From Lindgomyces ingoldianus (taxonomy: Eukaryota > Ascomycota > Dothideomycetes > Pleosporales > Lindgomycetaceae): DNA of 64,000 bases. This document shows positions 11,501 through 23,301 of this stretch, in pieces. Location: contig NW_022985167.1 in the NCBI RefSeq assembly GCF_010093535.1, positions 157,415 through 221,414 of the forward strand. Direction: 5' to 3'. Position numbers and translations under genes: made by a program. Under the pieces are notes generated by a model. The model worked only from the letters and a program-made list of their open reading frames with translations. It did not search any database and was not told the DNA's origin. Position 1 is the stretch's first letter, and every line of letters starts with the position of its first letter.

Positions 11501-14237
11501 TTACTCGCCACCGCCTCCGCCAGCCCCGCAGTCCATCGACCAGGCAACTTCAACCCCATTGGCTGCCCCTGTCCTGTACACGCCTAGCGTCTACAGCCGA
11601 CGCCCGCCATCTAGTCTCCATCCGTCGGCACCGATGCCCGCCTTCGCCTTGAGCCCGCGCATCATGGGTAACGACCACAGTCGCTACAAGCGGCTCAGCG
11701 ACGGACACCAGGACATGCTTCTTACCCCGGGCGGCCCCGGGGGCGAGACTGACTTGGCTGACGTTCAGCCTGATGTTGCTGCCGATGCTGCCGATGCCGC
11801 TGATTGTACTGGTGCCGCCAATGGCCCAGTCGCATTCGGTGCGACAATCGTCAACCAGCAGAGCGATGCGGTTGCCCTTCGACGACGCTACAACATCATC
11901 AGAGAATTTGTCACCACAGAGCATCTGTACGCAAGCGACATGATGGTTGTTGATGCCATCTTCCAACAGACGTCATTTCCCATCATTGACGACAAGGCGC
12001 GTCGCACTCTGTTCTCTAACTCCCACGAGCTTGCAAAGTTTTCTCACAAGCTTTATCGCGAGTTGAAGAGGGCTGCTAGACCCGTGGTTAACAACGTACC
12101 TCCACCCAAGGATGCGAATGCAGCTGGCGACGACCACAGCATTGCTCCCTCTGACGCCAACAGTTCCCAAGAAACGCTGGACCGTGCACCACCAGCACGT
12201 GACTACACCGACGAGCCTTATGATGAGTTTGTCAACCTCACCTCTGATAATGACCGAAAGACGACTATGGGCGCCACAATGAACGAAAATATGCCTAGGC
12301 TTGAGCGCCTCTTCACCACGTATCTCCTCAACCACGATGACGCCAACGAGTTCCTGAAAGCCAACGCCAAGAACCCCAAGATTCTCGGATGGCAGATGGC
12401 CTGCATCAAGCATTCGGAAGGCCTGACCAATGCCTGGGATCTTGACTCTCTCCTTGTAAAGCCAACCCAGCGGCTTCTAAAGTATCCTCTGCTCCTCGAT
12501 GAACTCCAGAAGGTGACTGGCAAGGACCACCCCGACTATGAGGCCATCAAAGCCGCTCGCGAAGAACTCATCCAAATCAGCGTCCGAATCAACCAGGCCA
12601 AGAAGCGCCAGGAGACATTGCGAGAGGCGACGAACGAAGGAAAGAAACAGAAATCGAAAGGCTTTCTAGACAACCGTATCGGCAAGAATTTCGTCAAGGC
12701 TCTGACGAGCAAAGCCGACCGAGTTAAACAGCAAGCAGGCGCCGCTGAGATCTTTGACGACCCAGAGTACAACTATTTGGCCCAGCGGTTCGGTGGTCAT
12801 TTCTTCCAGTTGCAGATCGTGTTGCGAGATGTGGAAAAGTATCTTGAAGATATCAGCAGCTACATGGTCAATATCAACTGTATCGTTCTCGGCTTCATTG
12901 GTATGCTCGACAGCGCTCCGTCTTCGAGCCCGGAGATCGAGAGTGCATGGCGACGTCAGGCGATGGCTCTTTTTGAGTTGCAGACTGTCGCCCTTGAAGA
13001 CCACGTAAGTTTTATTCATGGTGTTGCCTCACCAAGGCCTTACTAACCTCTACAGAAATCCGCCGTGCGCATACGTATAATCAAACCAATCCTGGAGCTT
13101 TGGAGCCTACATAATCGACCACAGAAGCTCATGGAGCAGCGCAAGAAAGGCCTTCAGCAGCACGTGAAGTTCAAGCAAGCGCTCGAGCGCAAGGAGAAGA
13201 TTGATATGAAACTCCAAGACGCCTCCGACCAGTTTCTGACGGTCAACAATGCCCTCAAGGCCGAGCTTCCGAAGCTGTACGCGGCGACCAAGGCTTGTGT
13301 TATTGCCTGTCTTGAGTCATTCGTCTTGTACCAGAAGGATTGGTGGAAGAACTGCCAGAAGAAGATATTGCCTCTCCTCGAGTACGAACCAGAGCACACG
13401 ACGTCCTTGACCTACGACCTTCAGCAATATGTCGAACGCTTTCAGTCAGATCACATGTCTGTCCAAGGCAACATCAACCATCTCAGCATTGCCAACCATA
13501 CGCTCCTCAACAACGTCGCCAACCTCTTGTCACCGACTCCCACTCTCTATTCCGACGATACCTCTTCACGCAAGTCCTCCTCTCGCCGCACCGAGTCTGT
13601 GAGCAGTGACATGTCCGGAGATACCCGTCATCGTCGTAGCGGCGGCTACAGCACCCAACGCACTGACATGACTTCCTTCGAGGGACCACCGCGTACGGCC
13701 CTGAAGCGCTACAACACTCCTATTATGGACTATTCTCAGTATTCTCCAGTCGCAGCAGCTCGAGAGCGCGCCCTCAGCCCTGTCTCCGACAAAAGCGACA
13801 CCACTATCCGCCCTGAGCGGCAAATCCCGAACCTCGACGGCGCCTTCGACGACTATGATCCCCCGGCCATGGTTGAGAGCGCATTCCTATCTCCTACATC
13901 CAATCCCAACAGCTCCCGCACCTCGACCATATTCAACTCAGCTTTGCCAATGTCCGACTCGCCAATTCAGGCGACCTGTGCAGAAGGTTTGCTCAATGGA
14001 CCTGATTCAGAAGAGCCGGAGGTTCTGTTCCTGGCTGCTTCCCTTTTCGAGTTCAATATCGCCCATGATCGTCGCGAGGGTGGTATCCCATACCTGGTTT
14101 ACGTACCTGGCGAGATCTTCGACGTAATTGGCCTGAAAGGTGAGCTGTGGCTGGCGAGGAACCAAGACGATCCGTCCAAGACAATTGGATGGATCTGGGA
14201 GAAGCATTTCGCCCGGATCCTCCCGGAGGAGGTCTGA
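8577..14237 (+). CDS. DH-BAR-SH3 Rho/Cdc42 guanine nucleotide exchange factor
   Basis: Two exons, 8577-13004 and 13056-14237, give 1869 residues; the intron has a perfect TACTAAC branch site. Residues 1 to about 1100 are disordered, Ser/Pro-rich, with short His-Ala and poly-Pro runs. A DbH (RhoGEF) domain starts near 1103 (RRRYNIIREFVTTEHLYASD) and includes LLVKPTQRLLKYPLLLDEL, the conserved helix that contacts the GTPase. A BAR-type coiled domain follows (about 1390-1640: YLAQRFGGHFFQLQIVLRDV to HLSIANHTLLNNVANLL). A C-terminal SH3-like domain (about 1795-1869) has GELWLARNQ and GWIWEKHF. The DH-BAR-SH3 order is that of animal DNMBP/Tuba and, for DH-BAR, of fission yeast Gef1, both Cdc42 activators. 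Role in polarity at curved membrane or septa is inferred. The long N terminus is usual for filamentous fungi. Confidence 0.9.
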
Positions 14238-15963
14238 GGCCTAGGCCTCTGGGGTGATCCGGTGCGATTGCGGAATTTCTGTTTTGTTTTTGTTTTTAGA
14301 TTCCCTCTGGCTTGCGTGGCAGATTTGGGTGGGGGTCAAGGGGGATTACCCAGGTTTTGGTTTTTCTTTGTTGGCGTTTTCTGCTGCTCCTCTGTCCCCG
14401 AAAAGGACTCAGAGCACTAGGATAGGCTTCGACAACATTAAATGGCTCGCATAAGTGGTGTTCTCTTGACTTGGCCCTTTAGCATAATGTAGGCGTGATT
14501 GATGATTGTATGATAGATGAATACATACATGCGGATCCAGGAAGTGAAATCTTGATGGTGAATGTAAAGAGGTGAAATAACGTTTCGCACTTGTGCTGAG
14601 TTTTGGCAAGATGAATATTGTTGTAAGCTTGCTGTGTGGAGGTGAAAGAGTGAGGAAAGGTTTCACCTGCGTCGATTCACGTCTGACAGAATGCTTCCTT
14701 AAGCTGCTGGGATGGGTTATGACGTAGTATTACCACCTGTGCTAAGGGCTATTGAATCGTGAAGATAAGTCTGGAGCCGCCCGCCTGGAGATGAAGGGGG
14801 TGTAGGGAAGCTTTCACCTGCGCTCATTCACCCCTAACTTACATCCAACGGTTCTCCAAGAATGATCATACCGACATTCTATGACGCTCTATGCGCTCTC
14901 ATGCTAATTACAGGGGGGAACAACCATCTCCTACCCGGTGCTCCTTCGGTGATAAGAAAAATGAGATGAGTATTGTTGTCGAGGACAAATTCCAAGAACT
15001 CACTCTTACCCGAAGAAATTTATGAATGATTTAATGGAGACTCTGACCAATCTCCCAACGACCCCTTATTGATCTTACCACCTTTTATCATATTCCATAT
15101 GGTTGGTGCCCTGCATCCTGCTCAAGCGTAAGTCCTAGAGGCCAGGTTGCATGATCTCCACACCTAGCTCCCAATCCGAAGCCTCTGTATTAAATTTTGA
15201 TACAGTACTGCCAGTTTGAGATGGAATTTGGCCTAGTAGTGCCTTCTACGACCTTACGGAAGGTTTAAAGAATAGGATGAGCCCGAGGGTTACCGGGTGA
15301 AATCAACCCGCTTTGAGATAACACTTGCTGGCCCGAATAATTTCTTAATATAGATCTTGATATGGGAGTGTATGATCTCTAGCGAATTTATTACGCTAGT
15401 CCATTTGCCAACTTTTGATTCTTGGGCGATTTGCGGCTGGGCTTGTCCCGCTTGCATAGTACGTGGAGCGTTCTTGCTGAGCAGAGGTACAAGTCCGACA
15501 TGCCAGTATGAGAAGGAAATAAAATGACTCAAGGGCGGGAAGAAATGATCCATCTCAAGAGAAGACGAAGAACATGAATTGTTAAGGTGGAGAGAGCAGG
15601 GAGAACTAAGGTTTGTGGGGAGAGTGTGGGGGTGGGAGAGAAGTAGCTGTTAGAAGATCAACAAGAGCAGAAAGGTTTGTCAGATGATCTGGTACACAAG
15701 AACAAAATATGCTTGAAGGAGAGGAGACTCTAAGATCGATTAAGAAGGAGCGGAACCAGATGCATACGATGCACCAGCCGTATTGTCGTGGGCTACAAAG
15801 GGGGAGCTATATCTTTCCATCATTTATTAGTTACCACAATGCTGATATTTATGGCATGAAACTATGCAAAAGCTGGAATATTTTTTTCTATCTAAACTCT
15901 ATTTTGCCTTTTAATGATGCCCCTTATACCTATAAGCATGATATCGATAGCGATATCAGACCT
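14238..15963. other. Convergent intergenic region, 1.7 kb, no gene seen
   Basis: This lies between the 3' ends of the RhoGEF (+) and the M16 protease (-). It is T- and A-rich in parts with no domain-bearing ORF. A short imperfect repeat (TTTCACCTGCG plus a following ATTCAC) occurs near 14661 and 14811. Confidence 0.5.
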
Positions 15964-18900
15964 CTATCCCATCACCTCGCTATCATCTTCACTCCCCTCT
16001 TCATCACCGCCATCATCTTCAGCGTCCACCTCATCATCTTCTTCACCCTCAAGTCCATATCCATCTTGGAAATCGACGAGTTGCTTGACCTGGATCTTGA
16101 AGCCTGCTTCTTCGAAGTTCTTCGTTAAGCCCTATATAATCGTTAGCCTCTACTTTCAAAGGAAAGCACGAGAGGGTGAACTTACCTCAACCATAACTGT
16201 ACCACACGTAACCACCAAATCCGCTTTTTCAGGTTCAAACACAGCCAACACTACATCTTTCAAGATAGCCTTAACCTCCTCAACACCAACCTTCCTCACC
16301 TCTTTCAGCATCCAATCGGCCCACTCTTTACCTACACCCTTCACAACAAGGTCAATAAACCCACCCCTCGCCGCATCCACAATCGTAGCTTTATCATCTA
16401 CAAACTCCCTCACAATACTCGAAATCGCACCCTCCAGTGCCAACTTCTCGAATTGCCTTGTCCCATCTATGTATTCTTTAACTACATCTCTCGCTTTTGC
16501 GTAGGCCGAGAATGCGTTCGGAGATTTGTAGATGCGGAATTTCAGAAGTCCGGTTTCGATATCACGGAAAAAATTCGTGCCGTATGCGAGACCGGTTCCA
16601 CGGACGGATTGCCACATCGGGCCCTCGACCGCGTCGAGATATGCAAGGCCGACCATGAGTGCCGGGAGTTGGGGGGAGGTGTAGGAGGAGGGGCCTTTGG
16701 AGGTTAAGACACCGAAGGAGGAATCTGTAGTCAGAGGGACGATGTAGGCAGTATTTCCTGGATTTTTGCCTGCCGCTGAAAGATACGATTTTCGATCGTC
16801 GATAGGATTAATCGTTGGATTTGGGCCAGGCTTGATGGCATCCGTGAGATGCGAGAATGTGGATACCGGGTTTGGCAGTGATTCGAAGTCAGCGATTGCG
16901 AGGACCCGGAGGTTTTGGAAGGTGACGAGGTGATTGCGCAGCGACTCTAGCATCTTAATGACTTCTTCGGGATTCGTCTTCAGCAGCTTGAGGAGCTTCT
17001 TCAAATACACTGCTTTAACAAGTGTGTTTGTGGCCCGCACAGAGCTGCCTTGCTCATAATGAATCATACGATCTACCGCGAATGCCATACTATTCCCGTC
17101 GCGCTTCTCGTCTGGTACATCAGCCAACATCTTCTTCACTGCCGCAATCAGACGCTCAGTATCGAAGACTGAGTGCACGAGAAGCGTGGCAAGCCATTTT
17201 ACGGCAGTCTCGAATTTCTCAGCTTCAATGACGAAGTGGATGTACACCATCTCCGAGTTTCCTATGTCAGTGCCTCGGTCCAGACTATATTCGATGGTAT
17301 CTTGCTCGAGGATTGTAATGACTTGCTCGAATTCAATGCGTTTCCCGTCTTTCATGATGGGCGTGGCGAAGAAGTTGGTGAGATACACGCCAAGGAGGGG
17401 TTTAAGTTCGATGGGGACGGAAGATGTACCTAATGCGAGTCCGAAATGCACGAACGATGTTGGAATATGTTCCAAGTGGATGAAAAGAGGCAAGCCGTTC
17501 TCGTCCTTGTCGATGATTTTCTGGATCTTGTTGTCGAGGTTTCCCATCTTCTTTGCCAGGCCTGAACGCGCTGTCACAGTGTCGAAGAAGTGTATCGACT
17601 CTGTCCCTGGAACTTTCAGCTTCTCAATGATATCTCCTGGGATGGGCTTGTCGTTCTCGGCCTTCGCCTGTTCAAGCTTTTCCGCTAGCTTCTTGAGACC
17701 TTCTTCTCCGAGACGCTCCTGTTGGGCTTTGACACGAGCGACTTCATCGGCTTTCTGTTTCTCCGAGAGTGCGATAGAGGGCTTTCCAAGAATTGAAACA
17801 TGATGGGCACCAGATATCCACTTCTTCAAAAAACCTCGCCACTCTTCTTCGTCCCATTTCTCCAATTCATCGAAGACGCTCAAGGATGCTAAAGCCTCAT
17901 GCAGATCGGACCCATTGCGATCACCGAAGAGGTGGTCTTTGATGATCGGGTCCTTGTAATCGTCATTGGAAACCTCGGCGGCGAATCGCACTTGACGCTT
18001 GAATCGGTGAAGACAATCCTTCAGGTAGGCCATGTCTAGCGGTTTCGATGCATGGCCCTGAAGGACTTCAAAGAAGCGCTTTTCCACCTGCTCAAGCTTT
18101 TGCGTTTCAACAGCTGTTAGAGTGAACCATATGATCATATCATAATGGTTCTTTATCCAGAAATATACAGCACTTGTGAGGTGCTCCTTCTCCACCAAGG
18201 TGTTGACGAGAACAGAGACGGATGAACCGGCAAGGTACATAAGGAGCGTATTCAACGCAGTCTCCAACTTGTCATCTTTTGATTCTGGCCCAAGGAAGCA
18301 AATCTGGATCTCGCCCGTTGACTCATCCTCTTCAGGAAATTCGACGGTGTCGACGACAGTTTTGCTTAGAGGTGGGGTACGCGTCGATTCAACCCAGGGC
18401 CGCTTGAACGGTGCTTCAAATTTAGGAACTCGGTCGACGATTCCATCCTCGAACTCGTCAAGAACGTGGAGAAGATTGGAATGATCAACTTCGCCAATCA
18501 AGACAAGGCGAATATTCTTGGGCTGATACATCTCACGATGGAACTCTCGGATGCGCTCTGCGGTGAGGACTCGCAGAGCTTCCATCATACCTCCTGTCTC
18601 ATAACGAAACCCGTCACCCTCCGGGTAGAGAAGGCGGCGCATCTGGAGATCCATGAGGTCGCCCTGCAGATTCTGGCGGCCTTGCATTTCCGAGTAGACA
18701 ACACTTTTAAAATTAGCTGGTTGGGTATAAGAGCAAGGCAGCCAAGTTACCCAGCATCATAACCGTTTCCGTCAATGTGATGAACTTCTGTGTAGCACCC
18801 AGCATCGGTCAGTGTCGGTACAACTACATGGTCAAGATAGATCGGCACTATGCTTAGATTAGCCACTACATTAGATAGAAGGTGTGTGGGTACGAACAGA

Positions 18901-19402
18901 TTTGCGCGAAACCTTCCCAACCAGCGGTGTGCAAGGAGTAGACAGTTTCTGCAGTGTCGGTCCATGCGTTGGTATCTGAGTAAGCTCGAGTGGCAACCTT
19001 ATCGAGCACACCTTTGTAAGGATATCTCCGTGAGCCCTAATAAAGTTTTAAATATCTGGTACCAAGGCTGAAATCGCATTTACCTACCATGAAGCATAGG
19101 TGCTCTAGCGTATGGGCTAATCCTAGTTAGAATTTCGACTCAGCAACCTGGGCAGGTTAACTCACGTGATCCAGAGTCATCATGGATTTCAGTAGCTACA
19201 GCGAAATACCCATATACCTATATCGGGTTAGGTATAAGTTGTGGAGAGGTTGATTTCAACTTACCTTCGGCCCTTTCCTGTCAACCACTACCACTCGCAT
19301 TCCCGTTCGCTGGGACTCATACTGAGTAAATTGGGCTGGAGTATAGTCGGCTTTGAAACTCTGGATCTTCTTGAAATGCGAGGTCTCCTTTGCGGGGCCC
19401 AT
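15964..19402 (-). CDS. M16 family zinc metalloprotease (YOL098C/SDD3-like)
   Basis: Seven exons, 19402-19265, 19217-19166, 19116-19088, 19036-18898, 18847-18751, 18703-16186 and 16131-15964, total 3141 nt, or 1046 residues; yeast YOL098C is of about this length. The inverted zinc motif HTLEH (about 65-69) supplies two His ligands and the catalytic Glu. A likely third ligand is the Glu of YTEVHHID about 71 residues on (inference). Further family text includes FAVATEIHDDSG, DKVATRAYSDTNAW and a long two-lobed M16 body. No clear mitochondrial presequence is visible, so this is the cytosolic YOL098C group rather than the mitochondrial Cym1/PreP peptidase. The last exon adds an acidic tail (EEDDEVDAEDDGGDEE). 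The frame stays open upstream to an ATG at 19633, which would add 77 residues; I chose 19402 because homology-like sequence begins right after it. Confidence 0.92.
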
Positions 19403-20224
19403 TCTGTCGTAGTGGATTGGTTGTTGATATGAGCCAAGGGGCGGGTTCCTCGGATCAAATGAAGAAGTGTAGGTTGGCGTGGCCACACCGATCCGTTGTT
19501 GGTCGAGGAAGATCCGGTGTGCCAAATCCTCTTTGTCCAGTGATGAATCTGACCTACCATTGTTCCTCGTTAGCTCCCCGATCTGCACAATAAGAATGAG
19601 AAGCAGGATCCGCAACTCCTCTCCCCAGAACATATTCTAAGAATCACTGGGCATGGCTTGGCTGCATCCCAAAAAGAGTATATTAGCCTTTCCAAACAGT
19701 TCGAAAATTCTTGAAGTAATAGAGATAGTGAGGGAGTACCGCTTGAAGAAGAAAACTGCCCTCAAACGTAGCTCAAGAATGAACAAAGACGTCGTAACTA
19801 TCCTGCGGAAAAGAGTGGTACATACCTCTGTGCAGAGACGATTTTAGAGGAAAGGAAGTACCTGGATATAAGGTGCAGAATGGCCTGAGAGAGAGAAATG
19901 GCATGCACTACCCTATATCAGCACTCTGGGAATTCTGTACGGTGTTTTGCGAGATATAACCTATATCCGCTTCTTCCAACGGCGGCGACGAAAGGTATTT
20001 GTTGGAGGAGGAGGGGAATAAATCGTGTGGGGAGCTTTGGTTGTTGTAGGCAGCCAGAGTAATACGTGATGGCGGGGGTGAATTGCTGTAGGGCTGCAGG
20101 TGCGACGCTATGACCACACTTGTCCGACTAAGGTGCAGGAACAAGGCATTTCGACAGGCCATCAACAAACATTCACGATCCATGGGTCTTCCTGAATAGA
20201 CATGGTCCACGCCCTTTGATTCAA
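19403..20224. promoter_or_regulatory. Divergent promoter region, M16 protease and Dsl1/ZW10
   Basis: About 820 bases between two outward-facing starts. Its left 230 bases could be coding if the M16 protease begins at the in-frame ATG at 19633. No other gene is supported. Confidence 0.45.
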
Positions 20225-22894
20225 ATGCCCCCACAAGTATCTGACCAAGATCTCGGCGACGCCATCCTCCGGTCTGTCGAGAACGGGGCCTTTCCGCAGT
20301 CTGAAGATGTGGCCTCAGCACTGGTGACTTCCACGGTCGTTCCGAAGCTGCTTGCGGCTGTTGACAAGGCTCGGGAGGATACAAAGGTGTGTTGGTTCCA
20401 TATAGATTCATAGAGGTGGCTAACTGTAGGTTACTAGAACGAGATTCGAAAGCTCTCCCGCGAGACCGCCCCCGACGTGGATGGATGGATTGCTCAAGCT
20501 CGCAAACTCCAAGGTGACATCAAACGCTCCCAGGAAACTGCTCATGAGATCGTGCAGCAAGCAGAGTCGGGAAAGAATAACGCTGCTCGCGTCCAAGATG
20601 CCGCCGCCAAAGTTAGCTTCCTGTACTCGGAAATTACATACAACGAAAGTCTTGTCCAGGTGGTAGAGCAGGTTCGAGATATCTCAGCTCTGCTGGAAGC
20701 TGCACAGGAAGCTGCTGTACACGGTCACGTTATACATGCACTGAATAGGCTCGAAGATGGACATGGAGCTCTGAAGCGCCTTGGACCTTTCGGGAATACT
20801 AGAGTTGTTGGTGTTCTGCGATCAAAAGCAGATCAATTAAGGGCAGCCATTGTCGAGACTACAACCGAATCTTGGAATGCGTTGATTCTCGCAGACACTG
20901 CCGAGCGTCGCCTGTCATTGAAAGAAGAAATTCAGAGTAGGTTAATTTGTGCGTTGCTTGCTTTCTAAGGTTCTGACAATTACCTAGGGGCAGATGGAGA
21001 ATCCATCCACATCAAGACCGTTGTCGAGGCCCTCACCAAGCTAAACTTACTCGATGGATTCATTTCACGCCTAAGTCGCGACCTTGATACCCTCATCCTT
21101 TCTTCTCGGCTTGTTATTGGAGCCGATCGACTTGTGTCTTCGTTCGAAATCGACCGGGACGACATTCAAGTGAAGGGGCATGTCAGCGACATGAGTGTGC
21201 AAGCCGCTTTGCAGGATATCCAAGGATTCGCCGAGTACCTGAGCACTCGACTCCCGCCTTCCATCGCTATACCTCTGTCGGACAAGTGGGTTCCTATCAT
21301 GGCCAAGCAGTTAATCGATAACTGGCTTCTACCTGCTGTACCGCTATCCCCGAATGGAGTGTCAGATTTCGAAGAAACCCTTTCTCTTGTCCTCGGATTG
21401 GCCTTGTTCTTTGATGAGCTGGAATGGACCGGGCAGGATCGCCTACGGGATTGGGTGGACAAGTCTCCCGAGATCTGGTTAGCGAGACGGAAAGCGACTG
21501 CCATTGCAAGGGTCCGCGCCTTTTGCCCCCGACGTGTCCGCGAGAAGAAGACGGTTGAGCGAGTGGAGACTCAGATGGTCTCCAAGGGCGATGCCGTGCT
21601 TGGAGCACAGGAAGAACAGGATGAAGACTGGGGCGCCGAATGGGGCGATGAAGCCGAGCCTGGAAAGGATGGCGCAGCTCCACAGGCAGATGAAGTCGAG
21701 GAGGAGGATATGAGCGCCTGGGGTATCGATGATGATGAGCCAGCGGAGGAAATTCAGCAGGAGTCGAAGCCACCAGAACAGGGGGACAATAGTGAAGAAG
21801 ATACAGAAGCTTGGGGTTGGGGAGAGGAAGACGAGACGCAGCCGGTGCCATTAGAGCCGTCGTCTAAGCCCTCAGAGCAAAAGAAGTCCAATGTGAAAGC
21901 GACTGTGCCGCAGAAGTTGGCATTGGAGAAGGAACTTACTCTGAGGGAGACATACACCGTCACTGCCATCCCCGATTCCATTGTCGAGATAATAATGCAG
22001 ACAATTTCGGATGTCGGAATTCTCAACAAGCCTGATCTGATCAACTCAATTGTGGCGCCTGCCAGTGTCGGGCTATATGCCATACCAAGTTTACTATTGG
22101 CAATGTACCGAGCAACTGCAGCAACTCACTACTCAAAAGACGTCGCCGGAAACATGTTGATTTACAATGATTGCTCGAGGTTATCGGACAGACTACGATC
22201 GCTTGTCCATCAACTGACAGAGAATGACAAAACGTCGAGTATTCCACAGCACCTTCGGCCATCCGTAAGCCTCAAGCTCGACAACGATATCAAGACGATC
22301 GAAGCCTTCGGCAAACGTGCCTACGGCAGAGAAATGGAGTCCCAGCGTACCATCGTTCGAGACCTGCTCGATGGTGCGCAAGGCTTTCAGACCTGCACAG
22401 CTGCCCCATTTGCGGCAGAATGCGACAACGCAATCGCCATGACTATTGATCGCATCACTGAAGTCAAACGACAATGGCAAACCATCCTCTCACATTCTGC
22501 GCTGCTCCAATCCCTCGGCTCCCTTGTCTCAACCGCCCTCACGAAATTCATAACCGACGTCGAAGATATAACCGACATCGCTGAAGACGAGTCTAGGAAA
22601 CTGCATGGATATGTTGTCTCTCTTTCTTCACTGTCCTCTTTGTTTCAAACGGAGGACGCAGCGGGGACGAGCAGGGATATGACCAACGTGTACACGCCCA
22701 ACTGGTTCAAGTTCCAGTACTTGGGTGAGATTCTGGATTCTAGTTTGGCCGATATCCAGTTTCTTTGGACGGGTAGTGAGTTGAAGCTGGAGATGGAGGC
22801 TGAGGAGGTAGTAGATTTGATAAAGGCTCTTTTTGCTGAGAGCGATTATCGACGGAAAGCTATTGGAGCGATTCGGAGAGCGAGCATGCATTAG
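20225..22894 (+). CDS. Dsl1/ZW10-family ER tethering complex subunit
   Basis: Three exons, 20225-20386, 20438-20936 and 20988-22894, give 855 residues. The N-terminal helical part (ETAPDVDGWIAQARKLQGDI, then HALNRLEDGHGALKRLG) and the middle (IHIKTVVEALTKLNLLDGFI) match what I know of fungal ZW10/Dsl1 proteins, whose complex with Tip20/RINT1 and Sec39 captures Golgi-derived COPI vesicles at the ER. At about residues 434-503 lies an acidic stretch with repeated Trp motifs (DWGAEWGDE, SAWGIDDDE, EAWGWGEEDE). In yeast Dsl1 an acidic Trp-containing lasso binds COPI coat subunits, so the same job is likely. The C-terminal helical domain follows. A kinetochore role as in animal ZW10 is not implied. 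The start is the ATG before PPQVSDQDLGDAILRS; a TTG just upstream is ignored. Confidence 0.85.
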
Positions 22895-23301
22895 CGTCAT
22901 TGCATGGGCAGATAGGTAGAGCATTCTCGGAGCACAGTATAAGTAGAGAGATTATTGGATTGAATTTGGCTTTGCGACGACTATTATCTGTGTGAGGAAC
23001 TAGTGTATTTAGCTGCCATCGAGAATGAGGCTGACGGCACAATTAAATATATGTATACTTTGCTTGAGATGGAACCAAACACCAAACATCAAACACGCAG
23101 AAACACCAATTCGCAATTAAGCAATTACATGACTTGTAGACTCTAGCAAGCCATGCAATGCTAACACACGTACCTTGGCACCTACGAAAAGGGAGGCGTG
23201 AGACTGACACGTGACGCGGATCTTCCAAACGCCGACCTTCATCCGCCCTAAACCCGTTTCGAAAATTTCCGACCTCCATCCAAAAATTTAGAGCTCTATA
23301 C
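22895..23301. promoter_or_regulatory. Intergenic, Dsl1/ZW10 3' side and ytm1 promoter
   Basis: About 400 bases between two plus-strand genes. It presumably holds the terminator of the first and promoter of the second; no ORF with recognisable content was seen. Confidence 0.4.

Noticed and set aside
11080..11652. 190-codon ORF inside the RhoGEF
   Set aside because: Shadow frame of a long disordered coding region with no domain.
15914..16504. Long plus-strand ORF, 196 codons
   Set aside because: It is the antisense of the last M16 exon (acidic tail), and its Ser/Pro runs mirror the Glu/Asp codons of that tail.
16156..18687. Mitochondrial presequence protease Cym1/PreP
   Set aside because: Same M16 superfamily, but the text around HTLEH and YTEVHHIDG, and the lack of a presequence, fit the YOL098C group better.
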